Made by a program: the position numbers and the translations under genes. From Budorcas taxicolor (Eukaryota; Chordata; Mammalia; Artiodactyla; Bovidae): a stretch of DNA of 64,000 nucleotides. Positions 46,201 to 58,782 of the stretch are shown here, in pieces. The notes beneath the pieces are model-generated. The model had not been told where the DNA came from, did not search any database, and saw nothing but the letters and a program-made list of their open reading frames with translations. The stretch is taken from assembly GCF_023091745.1 (NCBI RefSeq), contig NW_026292661.1:1302001-1366000 (forward strand). The letters are read 5' to 3'. Every line of letters starts with the position of its first letter. Positions within the stretch are counted from its first letter, which is position 1.

Positions 46201-48738
46201 GGGGTGCATCTGAGTCTCCCCAGGGGAGTCAGGCCTCGTCTCGAGTGGGGGCATGCACGTGCACTTTCCTCCCGAGCTGCAGCAGTAGTGTCACGCTTCC
46301 TGTCACGTGGATCAAGGGATCTGTGGCTTTCCCTCGAGGCTGTCCCTCGAGGCTTTCCCACGAGGCTTTCCCACAGGGCTGTGCCACGTGCCACCTTGGT
46401 GTGAGTCGATCCTCGGCGTGAAAGACGAGCCGGTGAAGGGAAAAGAGGTTCCTCTGGAATGGACTGAGACATCTGGGGGACTCTTGGAATGGTGGCACGA
46501 CCCTGGAGTTCCTCTCGCCGTTCCTGTTGAGAGGGCCTCCTTTTGATATGCGACGGGAAGGCCGGGAACTCTGTCCCGAAGAAGCAGGGAAAGGATCCCT
46601 CATCTCGAGCGACGAGGCGGAAACGGGGCTCCTCTGGATGTGGGCGGGACCCTCGTGATTCCTCTCGAGTGGAGACGGCTAGGTCGGGGAACTTCTTGAT
46701 TTGCACCAAGGGTGTGAAGGACCCTTTCAAAGTTCCAGAGGTGAGGTGTGATCAGCCTCGAGACGCCTCAGCGGAAATGGGCCTCATCTCGCCTGGAGGG
46801 GAGAACCTCCTGGATTTTCTCGAGTTGCGGCAGGTCTTCTCGAGTTACGACGGGGACCACAGGGACCCGCTCTGGTGGCCTCAGGAAAGGCCAGTCCCCA
46901 TGCGAGTTGCTAGGGGACCTCTCGGGATTCCTCTCCCGTCCATGCCGGGGCCTCAGTCCTTGTGTGGAGTCGGGGCCGGAACCTGAGGATTCCTCTCCAG
47001 TGTTGCCATGGATCTTGGGGTGCTTCTGAGTCTCCCCAGGGGAGTCAGGCCTCGTCTCTTTTGGGGGCATGCACGTGCACTTTCCTCCCGAGCTGCAGCA
47101 GTAGTGTCACGCTTCCTGTCACGTGGATCAAGGGATCTGTGGCTTTCCCTCGAGGCTGTCCCTCGAGGCTTTCCCACGAGGCTTTCCCACAGGGCTGTGC
47201 CACGTGCCACCTTGGTGTGAGTCGATCCTCGGCGTGAAAGACGAGCCGGTGAAGGGAAAAGAGGTTCCTCTGGAATGGACTGAGACATCTGGGGGACTCT
47301 TGGAATGGTGGCACGACCCTGGAGTTCCTCTCGCCGTTCCTGTTGAGAGGGCCTCCTCTTGAGATGCGACGGGAATGCCGGGAACTCTTTCCCGACGAAG
47401 CAGGGAAAGGATCCCTCATCTCGAGCTACGAGGCGGAAACGGGGCTCCTCTGGATGTGGGCGGGACCCTCGTGATTCCTCTCGAGTGGAGACGGCTAGGT
47501 CGGGGAACTTCTTGATTTGCACCAAGGGTGTGAAGGATCCTTTCGAAGTTCCAGAGGTGAGGTGTGATCAGCCTCGAGACGCCTCAGCGGAAATGGGCCT
47601 CGTCTCGCCTGGAGGGGAGAACCTCCTGGATTTTCTCCAGTTGCGGCAGGTCTTCTCGAGTTACGACGGGGACCACAGGGACCCGCTCTGTTGGCCTCAG
47701 GAAAGGCCAGTCCCCATGCGAGTTGCTAGGGGACCTCTCGCGATTCCTCTCCCGTCCATGCCGGGGCCTCAGTCCTTGTGTGGAGTCGGGGCCAGAAGCT
47801 GAGGATTCCTCTCCAGTGTTGCCATGGATCTTGGGGTGCATCTGAGTCTCCCCAGGGGAGTCAGGCCTCGTCTCGAGTGGGGGCATGCACGTGCACTTTC
47901 CTCCCGAGCTGCAGCAGTAGTGTCACGCTTCCTGTCACGTAGATCAAGGGATCTGTGGCTTTCCCTTGAGACTGTCCCTCGAGGCTTTCCCACGAGGCTT
48001 TCCCACAGGGCTGAGCCACGTGCCACCTTGGTGTGAGTCGATCCTCGGCGTGAAAGACGAGCCGGTGAAGGGAAAAGAGGTTCCTCTGGAATGGACTGAG
48101 ACATCTGAGGGACTCTTGGAATGGTGGCACGACCCTGGAGTTCCTCTCGCCGTTCCTGTTGAGAGGGCCTCCTCTTGAGATGCGACGGGAAGGCCGGGAA
48201 CTCTTTCCCGATGAAGCAGGGAAAGGTTCCCTCATCTCGAGCTACGAGGAGGAAACATGGCTCCTCTGGATGTGGGCGGGACCCTCGTGATTCCTCTCGA
48301 GTGGAGACGGGTATGTCGGGGAACTTCTTGATTTGCACCAAGGGTGTGAAGGACCCTTTCGAAGTTCCAGAGGTGAGGTGTGATCAGCCTCGAGACGCCT
48401 CAGCGGAAATGGGCCTCATCTCGTCTGGAGGGGAGAACCTCTTGGATTTTTTCCAGTTGCGGCAGTTCTTCTCGAGTTACGACGGGGACCACAGGGACCC
48501 GCTCTGGTGGCCTCAGGTAAGGCCAGTCCCCATGCGAGTTGCTAGGGGACCTCTCGGGATTCCTCTCCCGTCCATGCCGGGGCCTCAGTCCTTGTGTGGA
48601 GTCGGGGCCGGAACCTGAGGTCTCCTCTGCAGTGTTACCATTGATCTTGGGGTGCTTCTGAGTCTCCCCAGGGGAGTCAGGCCTCGTCTCGAGTGGGGGC
48701 ATGCACGTGCACTTTCCTCCCGAGCTGCAGCAGTAGTA
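42128..48738. repeat. Tandem duplication of a 3264-bp tetramer (monomers 53-60)
   Basis: Monomers 53-56 (42463, 43279, 44095, 44911) are repeated as 57-60 (45727, 46543, 47359, 48175) with no difference at any of the variant positions I compared, including ggggaaattcttg, cccgcactgg, ttttgatatgcg, ctctgtcccgaag, gtctcttttgggg, gggcctcgtctcg, gccagaagctg, cacgtagatc and atctgaggg. The junction is in the end of monomer 56, between 45392 and 45474: before it the sequence matches the end of monomer 60 (ctgcagtgttacc, gtgcttctg), after it the end of monomer 52 (agtagtgtcac rather than agtagtatcac). This is the cleanest and probably youngest large duplication in the window. Confidence 0.9.
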
Positions 48739-48990
48739 TCACGCTTCCTGTCACGTGGATCAAGGGATCTGTGGCTTTCCCTCGAGGCTGTCCCTCGAGG
48801 CTTTCCCACGAGGCTTTCCCAAAGGGCTGTGCCACGTGCCACCTTGGTGTGAATCGATCCTCGGCGTGAAAGACGAGCCGGTGAAGGGAAAAGAGGTTCC
48901 TCTGGACTGGACTGAGACATCTGGGGGACTCTTGGAATGGTGGCACGACCCTGGAGTTCCTCTCGCCGTTCCTGTTGAGAGGGCCTCCTC

Positions 48991-51900
48991 TTGAGATGCG
49001 ACGGGAACGCCGGGAACTCTTTCCCGACGAAGCAGGGAAAGGATCCCTCATCTCGAGCTACGAGGCGGAAACGGGGTTCCTCTGGATGTGGGCGGGACCC
49101 TCGTGATTCCTCTCGAGTGGAGACGGGTATGTCGGGGAACTTCTTGATTTGCACCAAGGGTGTGAAGGACCCTTTCGAAGTTCCAGAGGTGAGGTGTGAT
49201 CAGCCTCGAGACGCCTCAGCGGAAATGGGCCTCATCTCGCCTGGAGGGGAGAACCTCCTGGATTTTCTCGAGTTGCGGCAGGTCTTCTCGAGTTACGACG
49301 GGGACCTCAGGGACCCGCTCTGGTGGCCTCAGGAAAGGCCAGTCCCCATGCGAGTTGCTAGGGGACCTCTCGGGATTCCTCTCCCGTCCATGCCGGGGCC
49401 TCAGTCCTTGTGTGGATTCGGGGCCGGAACCTGAGGATTCCTCTCCAGTGTTGCCATGGATCTTGGGGTGCTTCTGAGTCTCCCCAGGGGAGTCAGGCCT
49501 CGTCTCGAGTGGGGGCATGCACGTGCGCTTTCCTCCCGAGCTGCAGCAGTAGTGTCACGCTTCCTGTCACGTGGATCAAGGGATCTGTGGCTTTCCCTCG
49601 AGGCTGTCCCTCGAGGCTTTCCCACGAGGCTTTCCCACAGGGCTGTGCCACGTGCCACCTTGGTGTGAGTCGATCCTCGGCGTGAAAGTCGAGCCGGTGA
49701 AGGGAAAAGAGGTTCCTCTGGAATGGACTGAGACATCTGGGGGACTCTTGGAATGGTGGCACGACCCTGGAGTTCCTCTCGCCGTTCCTGTTGAGAGGGC
49801 CTCCTCTTGAGATGCGACGGGAACGCCGGGAACTCTTTCCCGACGAAGCAGGGAAAGGATCCCTCATCTCGAGCTACGAGGCCGATACGGGGCTCCTCTG
49901 GATGTGGGCGGGACCCTCGTGATTCCTCTCGAGTGGAGACGGCTAGGTCGGGGAACTTCTTGATTTGCACCAAGGGTGTGAAGGACCCTTTCGAAGTTCC
50001 AGAGGTGAGGCGTGATCAGCCTCGAGACGCCTCAGCGGAAATGGGCCTCATCTCGCCTGGAGGGGAGAACCTCCTGGATTTTCTCGAGTTGCGGCAGGTC
50101 TTCTCGAGTTACGACGGGGACCTCAGGGACCCGCTCTGGTGGCCTCAGGAAAGGCCAGTCCCCATGCGAGTTGCTAGGGGACCTCTCGGGATTCCTCTCC
50201 CATCCATGCTGGGGCCTCAGTCCTTGTGTGGAGTCGGGGCCGGAACCTGAGGATTCCTCTCCAGTGTTGCCATGGATCTTGGGGTGCTTCTGAGTCTCCC
50301 CAGGGGAGTCAGGCCTCGTCTCGAGTGGGGGCATGCACGTGCACTTTCCTCCCGAGCTGCAGCAGTAGTGTCACGCTTCCTGTCACGTGGATCAAGGGAT
50401 CTGTGGCTTTCCCTCGAGGCTGTCCCTCGAGGCTTTCCCACGAGGCTTTCCCACAGGGCTGTGCCACGTGCCACCTTGGTGTGAGTCGATCCTCGGCGTG
50501 AAAGACGAGCCGGTGAAGGGAAAAGAGGTTCCTCTGGAATGGACTGAGACATCTGGGGGACTCTTGGAATGGTGGCACGACCCTGGAGTTCCTCTCGCCG
50601 TTCCTGTTGAGAGGGCCTCCTCTTGAGAGGCGACGGGAACGCCGGGAACTCTTTCCCGACGAAGCAGGGAAAGGATCCCTCATCTCGAGCTACGAGGCGG
50701 AAACGGGGCTCCTCTGGATGTGGGCGGGACCCTCGTGATTCCTCTCGAGTGGAGACGGGTATGTCGGGGAAATTCTTGATTTGCACCAAGGGTGTGAAGG
50801 ACCCTTTCGAAGGTCCAGAGGTGAGGTGTGATCAGCCTCGAGACGCCTCAGCGGAAATGGGCCTCATCTCGCCTGGAGGGGAGAACCTCTTGGATTTTCT
50901 CGAGTTGCGGCAGGTCTTCTCGAGTTACGACGGGGACCTCAGGGACCCGCTCTGGTGGCCTCAGGAAAGGCCAGTCCCCATGCGAGTTGCTAGGGGACCT
51001 CTCGGGATTCCTCTCCCATCCATGCTGGGGCCTCAGTCCTTGTGTGAAGTCGGGGCCGGAACCTGAGGATTCCTCTCCAGTGTTGCCATGGATCTTGGGG
51101 TGCATCTGAGTCTCCCCAGGGGAGTCAGGCCTCGTCTCGAGTGGGGGCATGCACGTGCACTTTCCTCCCGAGCTGCAGCAGTAGTGTCACGCTTCCTGTC
51201 ACGTGGATCAAGGGATCTGTGGCTTTCCCTCGAGGCTGTCCCTCGAGGCTTTCCCACGAGGCTTTCCCACAGGGCTGTGCCACGTGCCACCTTGGTGTGA
51301 GTCGATCCTCGGCGTGAAAGACGAGCCGGTGAAGGGAAAAGAGGTTCCTCTGGAATGGACTGAGACATCTGGGGGACTCTTGGAATGGTGGCACGACCCT
51401 GGAGTTCCTCTCGCCGTTCCTGTTGAGAGGGCCTCCTCTTGAGATGCGACGGGAACGCCGGGAACTCTTTCCCGACGAAGCAGGGAAAGGATCCCTCATC
51501 TCGAGCTATGAGGCCGAAACGGGGCTCCTCTGGATGTGCGCGGGACCCTCGTGATTCCTCTCGAGTGGAGACGGGTATGTCGGGGAACTTCTTGATTTGC
51601 ACCAAGGGTGTGAAGGACCCTTTCAAAGTTCCAGAGGTGAGGTGTGATCAGCCTCGAGACGCCTCAGCGGAAATGGGCCTCATCTCGCCTGGAGGGGAGA
51701 ACCTCCTGGATTTTCTCCAGTTGCGGCAGCTCTTCTCGAGTTACGACGGGGACCACAGGGACCCGCTCTGGTGGCCTCAGGAAAGGCCAGTCCCCATGCG
51801 AGTTGCTAGGGGACCTCTCGGGATTCCTCTCCCGTCCATGCTGGGGCCTCAGTCCTTGTGTGGAGTCGGGGCCGGAACCTTAGGATTCCTCTCCAGTGTT

Positions 51901-52254
51901 GCCATGGATCTTGGGGTGCTTCTGAGTCTCCCCAGGGGAGTCAGGCCTCGTCTCGAGTGGGGGCATGCACGTGCGCTTTCCTCCCGAGCTGCAGCAGTAG
52001 TGTCACGCTTCCTGTCACGTGGATCAAGGCATCTGTGGCTTTCCCTTGAGGCTGTCCCTCGAGGCTTTCCCACGAGGCTTTCCCACAGGGCTGAGCCACG
52101 TGCCACCTTGGTTTGAGTCGATCCTCGGCGTGAAAGACGAGCCGGTGAAGGGAAAAGAGGTTCCTCTGGAATGGACTGAGACATCTGGGGGACTCTTGGA
52201 ATGGTGGCACGACCCTGGAGTTCCTCTCGCCGTTCCTGTTGAGAGGGCCTCCTT
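48991..52254. repeat. Monomers 61-64, linking block
   Basis: Monomer 61 (48991) is of the monomer-48 type, so monomers 60-61 reproduce monomers 47-48 at a 10,608-bp offset, including cccaaaggg near 38210 and 48818. Monomer 62 (49807) has gaggccgatacgg and ggcgtgatc. Monomer 63 (50623) has gagaggcgacgg, ggggaaattcttg and gaaggtccagagg. Monomer 64 (51439) has gctatgaggccgaaac, gatgtgcgcgg, ccctttcaaagttcc, gcggcagctcttc and ggaaccttagg. Monomers 63-65 return as 76-78. Confidence 0.75.
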
Positions 52255-55200
52255 TTGAGATGCGACGGGAAGGCCGGGAACTCTGTCCCGAAGAAGCAGG
52301 GAAAGGATCCCTCATCTCGAGCGACGAGGCGGAAACAGGGCTCCTCTGGATGTGGGCGGGACCCTCGTGATTCCTCTCGAGTGGAGACGGCTAGGTCGGG
52401 GAACTTCTTGATTTGCACCAAGGGTGTGAAGGACCCTTTCAAATTTCCAGAGGTGAGGTGTGATCAGCCTCGAGACGCCTCAGCGGAAATGGGCCTCATC
52501 TCGCCTGGAGGGGAGAACCTCCTGGATTTTCTCGAGTTGCGGCAGGTCTTCTCGAGTTACGACGGGGACCACAGGGACCCGCTCTGGTGGCCTCAGGAAA
52601 GGCCAGTCCCCATGCGAGTTGCTAGGGGACCTCTCGGGATTCCTCTCCCGTCCATGCCGGGGCCTCAGTCCTTGTGTGGAGTCGGGGCCGGAACCTGAGG
52701 ATTCCTCTCCAGTGTTGCCATGGATCTTGGGGTGCTTCTGAGTCTCCCCAGGGGAGTCAGGCCTCGTCTCTTTTGGGGGCATGCACGTGCACTTTCCTCC
52801 CGAGCTGCAGCAGTAGTGTCACGCTTCCTGTCACGTGGATCAAGGGATCTGTGGCTTTCCCTCGAGGCTGTCCCTCGAGGCTTTCCCACGAGGCTTTCCC
52901 ACAGGGCTGTGCCACGTGCCACCTTGGTGTGAGTCGATCCTCGGCGTGAAAGACGAGCCGGTGAAGGGAAAAGAGGTTCCTCTGGAATGGACTGAGACAT
53001 CTGGGGGACTCTTGGAATGGTGGCACGACCCTGGAGTTCCTCTCGCCGTTCCTGTTGAGAGGGCCTCCTCTTGAGATGCGACGGGAATGCCGGGAACTCT
53101 TTCCCGACGAAGCAGGGAAAGGATCCCTCATCTCGAGCTACGAGGCGGAAACGGGGCTCCTCTGGATGTGGGCGGGACCCTCGTGATTCCTCTCGAGTGG
53201 AGACGGCTAGGTCGGGGAACTTCTTGATTTGCAACAAGGGTGTGAAGGATCCTTTCGAAGTTCCAGAGGTGAGGTGTGATCAGCCTCGAGACGCCTCAGC
53301 GGAAATGGGCCTCGTCTCGCCTGGAGGGGAGAACCTCCTGGATTTTCTCCAGTTGCGGCAGGTCTTCTCGAGTTACGACGGGGACCACAGGGACCCGCTC
53401 TGGTGGCCTCAGGAAAGGCCAGTCCCCATGCGAGTTGCTAGGGGACCTCTCGGGATTCCTCTCCCGTCCATGCCGGGGCCTCAGTCCTTGTGTGGAGTCG
53501 GGGCCGGAACCTGAGGATTCCTCTCCAGTGTTGCCATGGATCTTGGGGTGCTTCTGAGTCTCCCCAGGGGAGTCAGGCCTCGTCTCGAGTGGGGGCATGC
53601 ACGTGCGCTTTCCTCCCGAGCTGCAGCAGTAGTGTCACGCTTCCTGTCACGTGGATCAAGGGATCTGTGGCTTTCCCTTGAGGCTGTCCCTCGAGGCTTT
53701 CCCACGAGGCTTTCCCACAGGGCTGAGCCACGTGCCACCTTGGTGTGAGTCGATCCTCGGCGTGAAAGACGAGCCGGTGAAGGGAAAAGAGGTTCCTCTG
53801 GAATGGACTGAGACATCTGGGGGACTCTTGGAATGGTGGCACGACCCTGGAGTTCCTCTCGCCGTTCCTGTTGAGAGGGCCTCCTCTTGAGATGCGACGG
53901 GAACGCCGGGAACTCTTTCCCGACGAAGCAGGGAAAGGATCCCTCATCTCGAGCTACGAGGCGGAAACGGGGCTCCTCTGGATGTGGGCGGGACCCTCGT
54001 GATTCCTCTCGAGTGGAGACGGGTATGTCGGGGAACTTCTTGATTTGCACCAAGGGTGTGAAGGACCCTTTCGAAGGTCCAGAGGTGAGGTGTGATCAGC
54101 CTCGAGACGCCTCAGCGGAAATGGGCCTCATCTCGCCTGGAGGGGAGAACCTCTTGGATTTTCTCGAGTTGCGGCAGGTCTTCTCGAGTTACGACGGGGA
54201 CCTCAGGGACCCGCTCTGGTGGCCTCAGGAAAGGCCAGTCCCCATGCGAGTTGCTAGGGGACCTCTCGGGATTCCTCTCCCATCGATGCTGGGGCTTCAG
54301 TCCTTGTGTGGAGTCGGGGCCGGAACCTGAGGATTCCTCTCCAGTGTTGCCATGGATCTTGGGGTGCATCTGAGTCTCCCCAGGGGAGTCAGGCCTCGTC
54401 TCGAGTGGGGGCATGCACGTGCACTTTCCTCCCGAGCTGCAGCAGTAGTGTCACGCTTCCTGTCACGTAGATCAAGGGATCTGTGGCTTTCCCTTGAGAC
54501 TGTCCCTCGAGGCTTTCCCACGAGGCTTTCCCACAGGGCTGAGCCACGTGCCACCTTGGTGTGAGTCGATCCTCGGCGTGAAAGACGAGCCGGTGAAGGG
54601 AAAAGAGGTTCCTCTGGAATGGACTGAGACATCTGGGGGACTCTTGGAATGGTGGCACGACCCTGGAGTTCCTCTCGCCGTTCCTGTTGAGAGGGCCTCC
54701 TCTTGAGATGCGAAGGGAAGGCCGGGAACTCTTTCCCGATGAAGCAGGGAAAGGTTCCCTCATCTCGAGCTACGAGGAGGAAACATGGCTCCTCTGGATG
54801 TGGGCGGGACCCTCGTGATTCCTCTCGAGTGGAGACGGGTATGTCGGGGAACTTCTTGATTTGCACAAAGGGTGTGAAGGACCCTTTCGAAGTTCCAGAG
54901 GTGAGGTGTGATCAGCCTCGAGACGCCTCAGCGGAAATGGGCCTCATCTCGTCTGGAGGGGAGAACCTCTTGGATTTTTTCCAGTTGCGGCAGTTCTTCT
55001 CGAGTTACGACGGGGACCACAGGGACCCGCTCTGGTGGCCTCAGGTAAGGCCAGTCCCCATGCGAGTTGCTAGGGGACCTCTCGGGATTCCTCTCCCGTC
55101 CATGCCGGGGCCTCAGTCCTTGTGTGGAGTCGGGGCCGGAACCTGAGGTCTCCTCTGCAGTGTTACCATTGATCTTGGGGTGCTTCTGAGTCTCCCCAGG

Positions 55201-58200
55201 GGAGTCAGGCCTCGTCTCGAGTGGGGGCATGCACGTGCACTTTCCTCCCGAGCTGCAGCAGTAGTATCACGCTTCCTGTCACGTGGATCAAGGGATCTGT
55301 GGCTTTCCCTCGAGGCTGTCCCTCGAGGCTTTCCCACGAGGCTTTCCCACAGGGCTGTGTCACGTGCCACCTTGGTGTGAATCGATCCTCGGCGTGAAAG
55401 ACGAGCCGGTGAAGGGAAAAGAGGTTCCTCTGGACTGGACTGAGACATCTGGGGGACTCTTGGAATGGTGGCACGACCCTGGAGTTCCTCTCGCCGTTCC
55501 TGTTGAGAGGGCCTCCTCTTGAGATGCGACGGGAACGCCGGGAACTCTTTCCCGACGAAGCAGGGAAAGGATCCCTCATCTCGAGCTACGAGGCGGAAAC
55601 GGGGTTCCTCTGGATGTGGGCGGGACCCTCGTGATTCCTCTCGAGTGGAGACGGGTATGTCGGGGAACTTCTTGATTTGCACCAAGGGTGTGAAGGACCC
55701 TTTCGAAGTTCCAGAGGTGAGGTGTGATCAGCCTCGAGACGCCTCAGCGGAAATGGGCCTCATCTCGCCTGGAGGGGAGAACCTCCTGGATTTTCTCGAG
55801 TTGCGGCAGGTCTTCTCGAGTTACGACGGGGACCACAGGGACCCGCTCTGGTGGCCTCAGGAAAGGCCAGTCCCCATGCGAGTTGCTAGGGGACCTCTCG
55901 GGATTCCTCTCCCGTCCATGCCGGGGCCTCAGTCCTTGTGTGGAGTCGGGGCCGGAACCTGAGGATTCCTCTTCAGTGTTGCCATGGATCTTGGGGTGCT
56001 TCTGAGTCTCCCCAGGGGAGTCAGGCCTCGTCTCTTTTGGGGGCATGCACGTGCACTTTCCTCCCGAGCTGCAGCAGTAGTGTCACGCTTCCTGTCACGT
56101 GGATCAAGGGATCTGTGGCTTTCCCTCGAGGCTGTCCCTCGAGGCTTTCACACGAGGCTTTCCCACAGGGCTGTGCCACGTGCCACCTTGGTGTGAGTCG
56201 ATCCTCGGCGTGAAAGACGAGCCGGTGAAGGGAAAAGAGGTTCCTCTGGAATGGACTGAGACATCTGGGGGACTCTTGGAATGGTGGCACGACCCTGGAG
56301 TTCCTCTCGCCGTTCCTGTTGAGAGGGCCTCCTCTTGAGATGCGACGGGAATGCCGGGAACTCTTTCCCGACGAAGCAGGGAAAGGATCCCTCATCTCGA
56401 GCTACGAGGCGGAAACGGGGCTCCTCTGGATGTGGGCGGGACCCTCGTGATTCCTCTCGAGTGGAGACGGCTAGGTCGGGGAACTTCTTGATTTGCACCA
56501 AGGGTGTGAAGGATCCTTTCGAAGTTCCAGAGGTGAGGTGTGATCAGCCTCGAGACGCCTCAGCGGAAATGGGCCTCGTCTCGCCTGGAGGGGAGAACCT
56601 CCTGGATTTTCTCCAGTTGCGGCAGGTCTTCTCGAGTTACGACGGGGACCACAGGGACCCGCTCTGTTGGCCTCAGGAAAGGCCAGTCCCCATGCGAGTT
56701 GCTAGGGGACCTCTCGCGATTCCTCTCCCGTCCATGCCGGGGCCTCAGTCCTTGTGTGGAGTCGGGGCCGGAACCTGAGGATTCCTCTCCAGTGTTGCCA
56801 TGGATCTTGGGGTGCTTCTGAGTCTCCCCAGGGGAGTCAGGCCTCGTCTCGAGTGGGGGCATGCACGTGCGCTTTCCTCCCGAGCTGCAGCAGTAGTGTC
56901 ACGCTTCCTGTCACGTGGATCAAGGGATCTGTGGCTTTCCCTTGAGGCTGTCCCTCGAGGCTTTCCCACGAGGCTTTCCCACAGGGCTGAGCCACGTGCC
57001 ACCTTGGTGTGAGTCGATCCTCGGCGTGAAAGACGAGCCGGTGAAGGGAAAAGAGGTTCCTCTGGAATGGACTGAGACATCTGGGGGACTCTTGGAATGG
57101 TGGCACGACCCTGGAGTTCCTCTCGCCGTTCCTGTTGAGAGGGCCTCCTCTTGAGATGCGACGGGAACGCCGGGAACTCTTTCCCGACGAAGCAGGGAAA
57201 GGATCCCTCATCTCGAGCTACGAGGCGGAAACGGGGCTCCTCTGGATGTGGGCGGGACCCTCGTGATTCCTCTCGAGTGGAGACGGGTATGTCGGGGAAC
57301 TTCTTGATTTGCACCAAGGGTGTGAAGGACCCTTTCGAAGGTCCAGAGGTGAGGTGTGATCAGCCTCGAGACGCCTCAGCGGAAATGGGCCTCATCTCGC
57401 CTGGAGGGGAGAACCTCTTGGATTTTCTCGAGTTGCGGCAGGTCTTCTCGAGTTACGACGGGGACCTCAGGGACCCGCTCTGGTGGCCTCAGGAAAGGCC
57501 AGTCCCCATGCGAGTTGCTAGGGGACCTCTCGGGATTCCTCTCCCATCCATGCTGGGGCTTCAGTCCTTGTGTGGAGTCGGGGCCGGAACCTGAGGATTC
57601 CTCTCCAGTGTTGCCATGGATCTTGGGGTGCATCTGAGTCTCCCCAGGGGAGTCAGGCCTCGTCTCGAGTGGGGGCATGCACGTGCACTTTCCTCCCGAG
57701 CTGCAGCAGTAGTGTCACGCTTCCTGTCACGTAGATCAAGGGATCTGTGGCTTTCCCTTGAGACTGTCCCTCGAGGCTTTCCCACGAGGCTTTCCCACAG
57801 GGCTGAGCCACGTGCCACCTTGGTGTGAGACGATCCTCGGCGTGAAAGACGAGCCGGTGAAGGGAAAAGAGGTTCCTCTGGAATGGACTGAGACATCTGG
57901 GGGACTCTTGGAATGGTGGCACGACCCTGGAGTTCCTCTCGCCGTTCCTGTTGAGAGGGCCTCCTCTTGAGATGCGACGGGAAGGCCGGGAACTCTTTCC
58001 CGATGAAGCAGGGAAAGGTTCCCTCATCTCGAGCTACGAGGAGGAAACATGGCTCCTCTGGATGTGGGCGGGACCCTCGTGATTCCTCTCGAGTGGAGAC
58101 GGGTATGTCGGGGAACTTCTTGATTTGCACAAAGGGTGTGAAGGACCCTTTCGAAGTTCCAGAGGTGAGGTGTGATCAGCCTCGAGACGCCTCAGCGGAA

Positions 58201-58782
58201 ATGGGCCTCATCTCGTCTGGAGGGGAGAACCTCTTGGATTTTTTCCAGTTGCGGCAGTTCTTCTCGAGTTACGACGGGGACCACAGGGACCCGCTCTGGT
58301 GGCCTCAGGTAAGGCCAGTCCCCATGCGAGTTGCTAGGGGACCTCTCGGGATTCCTCTCCCGTCCATGCCGGGGCCTCAGTCCTTGTGTGGAGTCGGGGC
58401 CGGAACCTGAGGTCTCCTCTGCAGTGTTACCATTGATCTTGGGGTGCTTCTGAGTCTCCCCAGGGGAGTCAGGCCTCGTCTCGAGTGGGGGCATGCACGT
58501 GCAATTTCCTCCCGAGCTGCAGCAGTAGTATCACGCTTCCTGTCACGTGGATCAAGGGATCTGTGGCTTTCCCTCGAGGCTGTCCCTCGAGGCTTTCCCA
58601 CGAGGCTTTCCCACAGGGCTGTGCCACGTGCCACCTTGGTGTGAATCGATCCTCGGCGTGAAAGACAAGCCGGTGAAGGGAAAAGAGGTTCCTCTGGACT
58701 GGACTGAGACATCTGGGGGACTCTTGGAATGGTGGCACGACCCTGGAGTTCCTCTCGCCGTTCCTGTTGAGAGGGCCTCCTC
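52255..58782. repeat. Second 3264-bp tetramer tandem pair (monomers 65-72)
   Basis: Monomers 65-68 (52255, 53071, 53887, 54703) correspond to 69-72 (55519, 56335, 57151, 57967) at 3264 bp. Shared markers are gtctcttttgggg (near 52770 and 56034), ggatcctttcg with gggcctcgtctcg, gaaggtccagagg with ggggcttcag (54295 and 57559), cacgtagatc, and the gaaacatggc and caggtaagg class. The left edge is inside monomer 69, between cgaagttcc near 55704 (against caaatttcc near 52440) and gaccac near 55833. Order differs from the 42-49 kb tetramer: here the gaaggtccag monomer lies between the gggcctcgtctcg and gaaacatggc types. Copies differ at several bases, such as cccatcgatgc at 54281. Confidence 0.78.
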
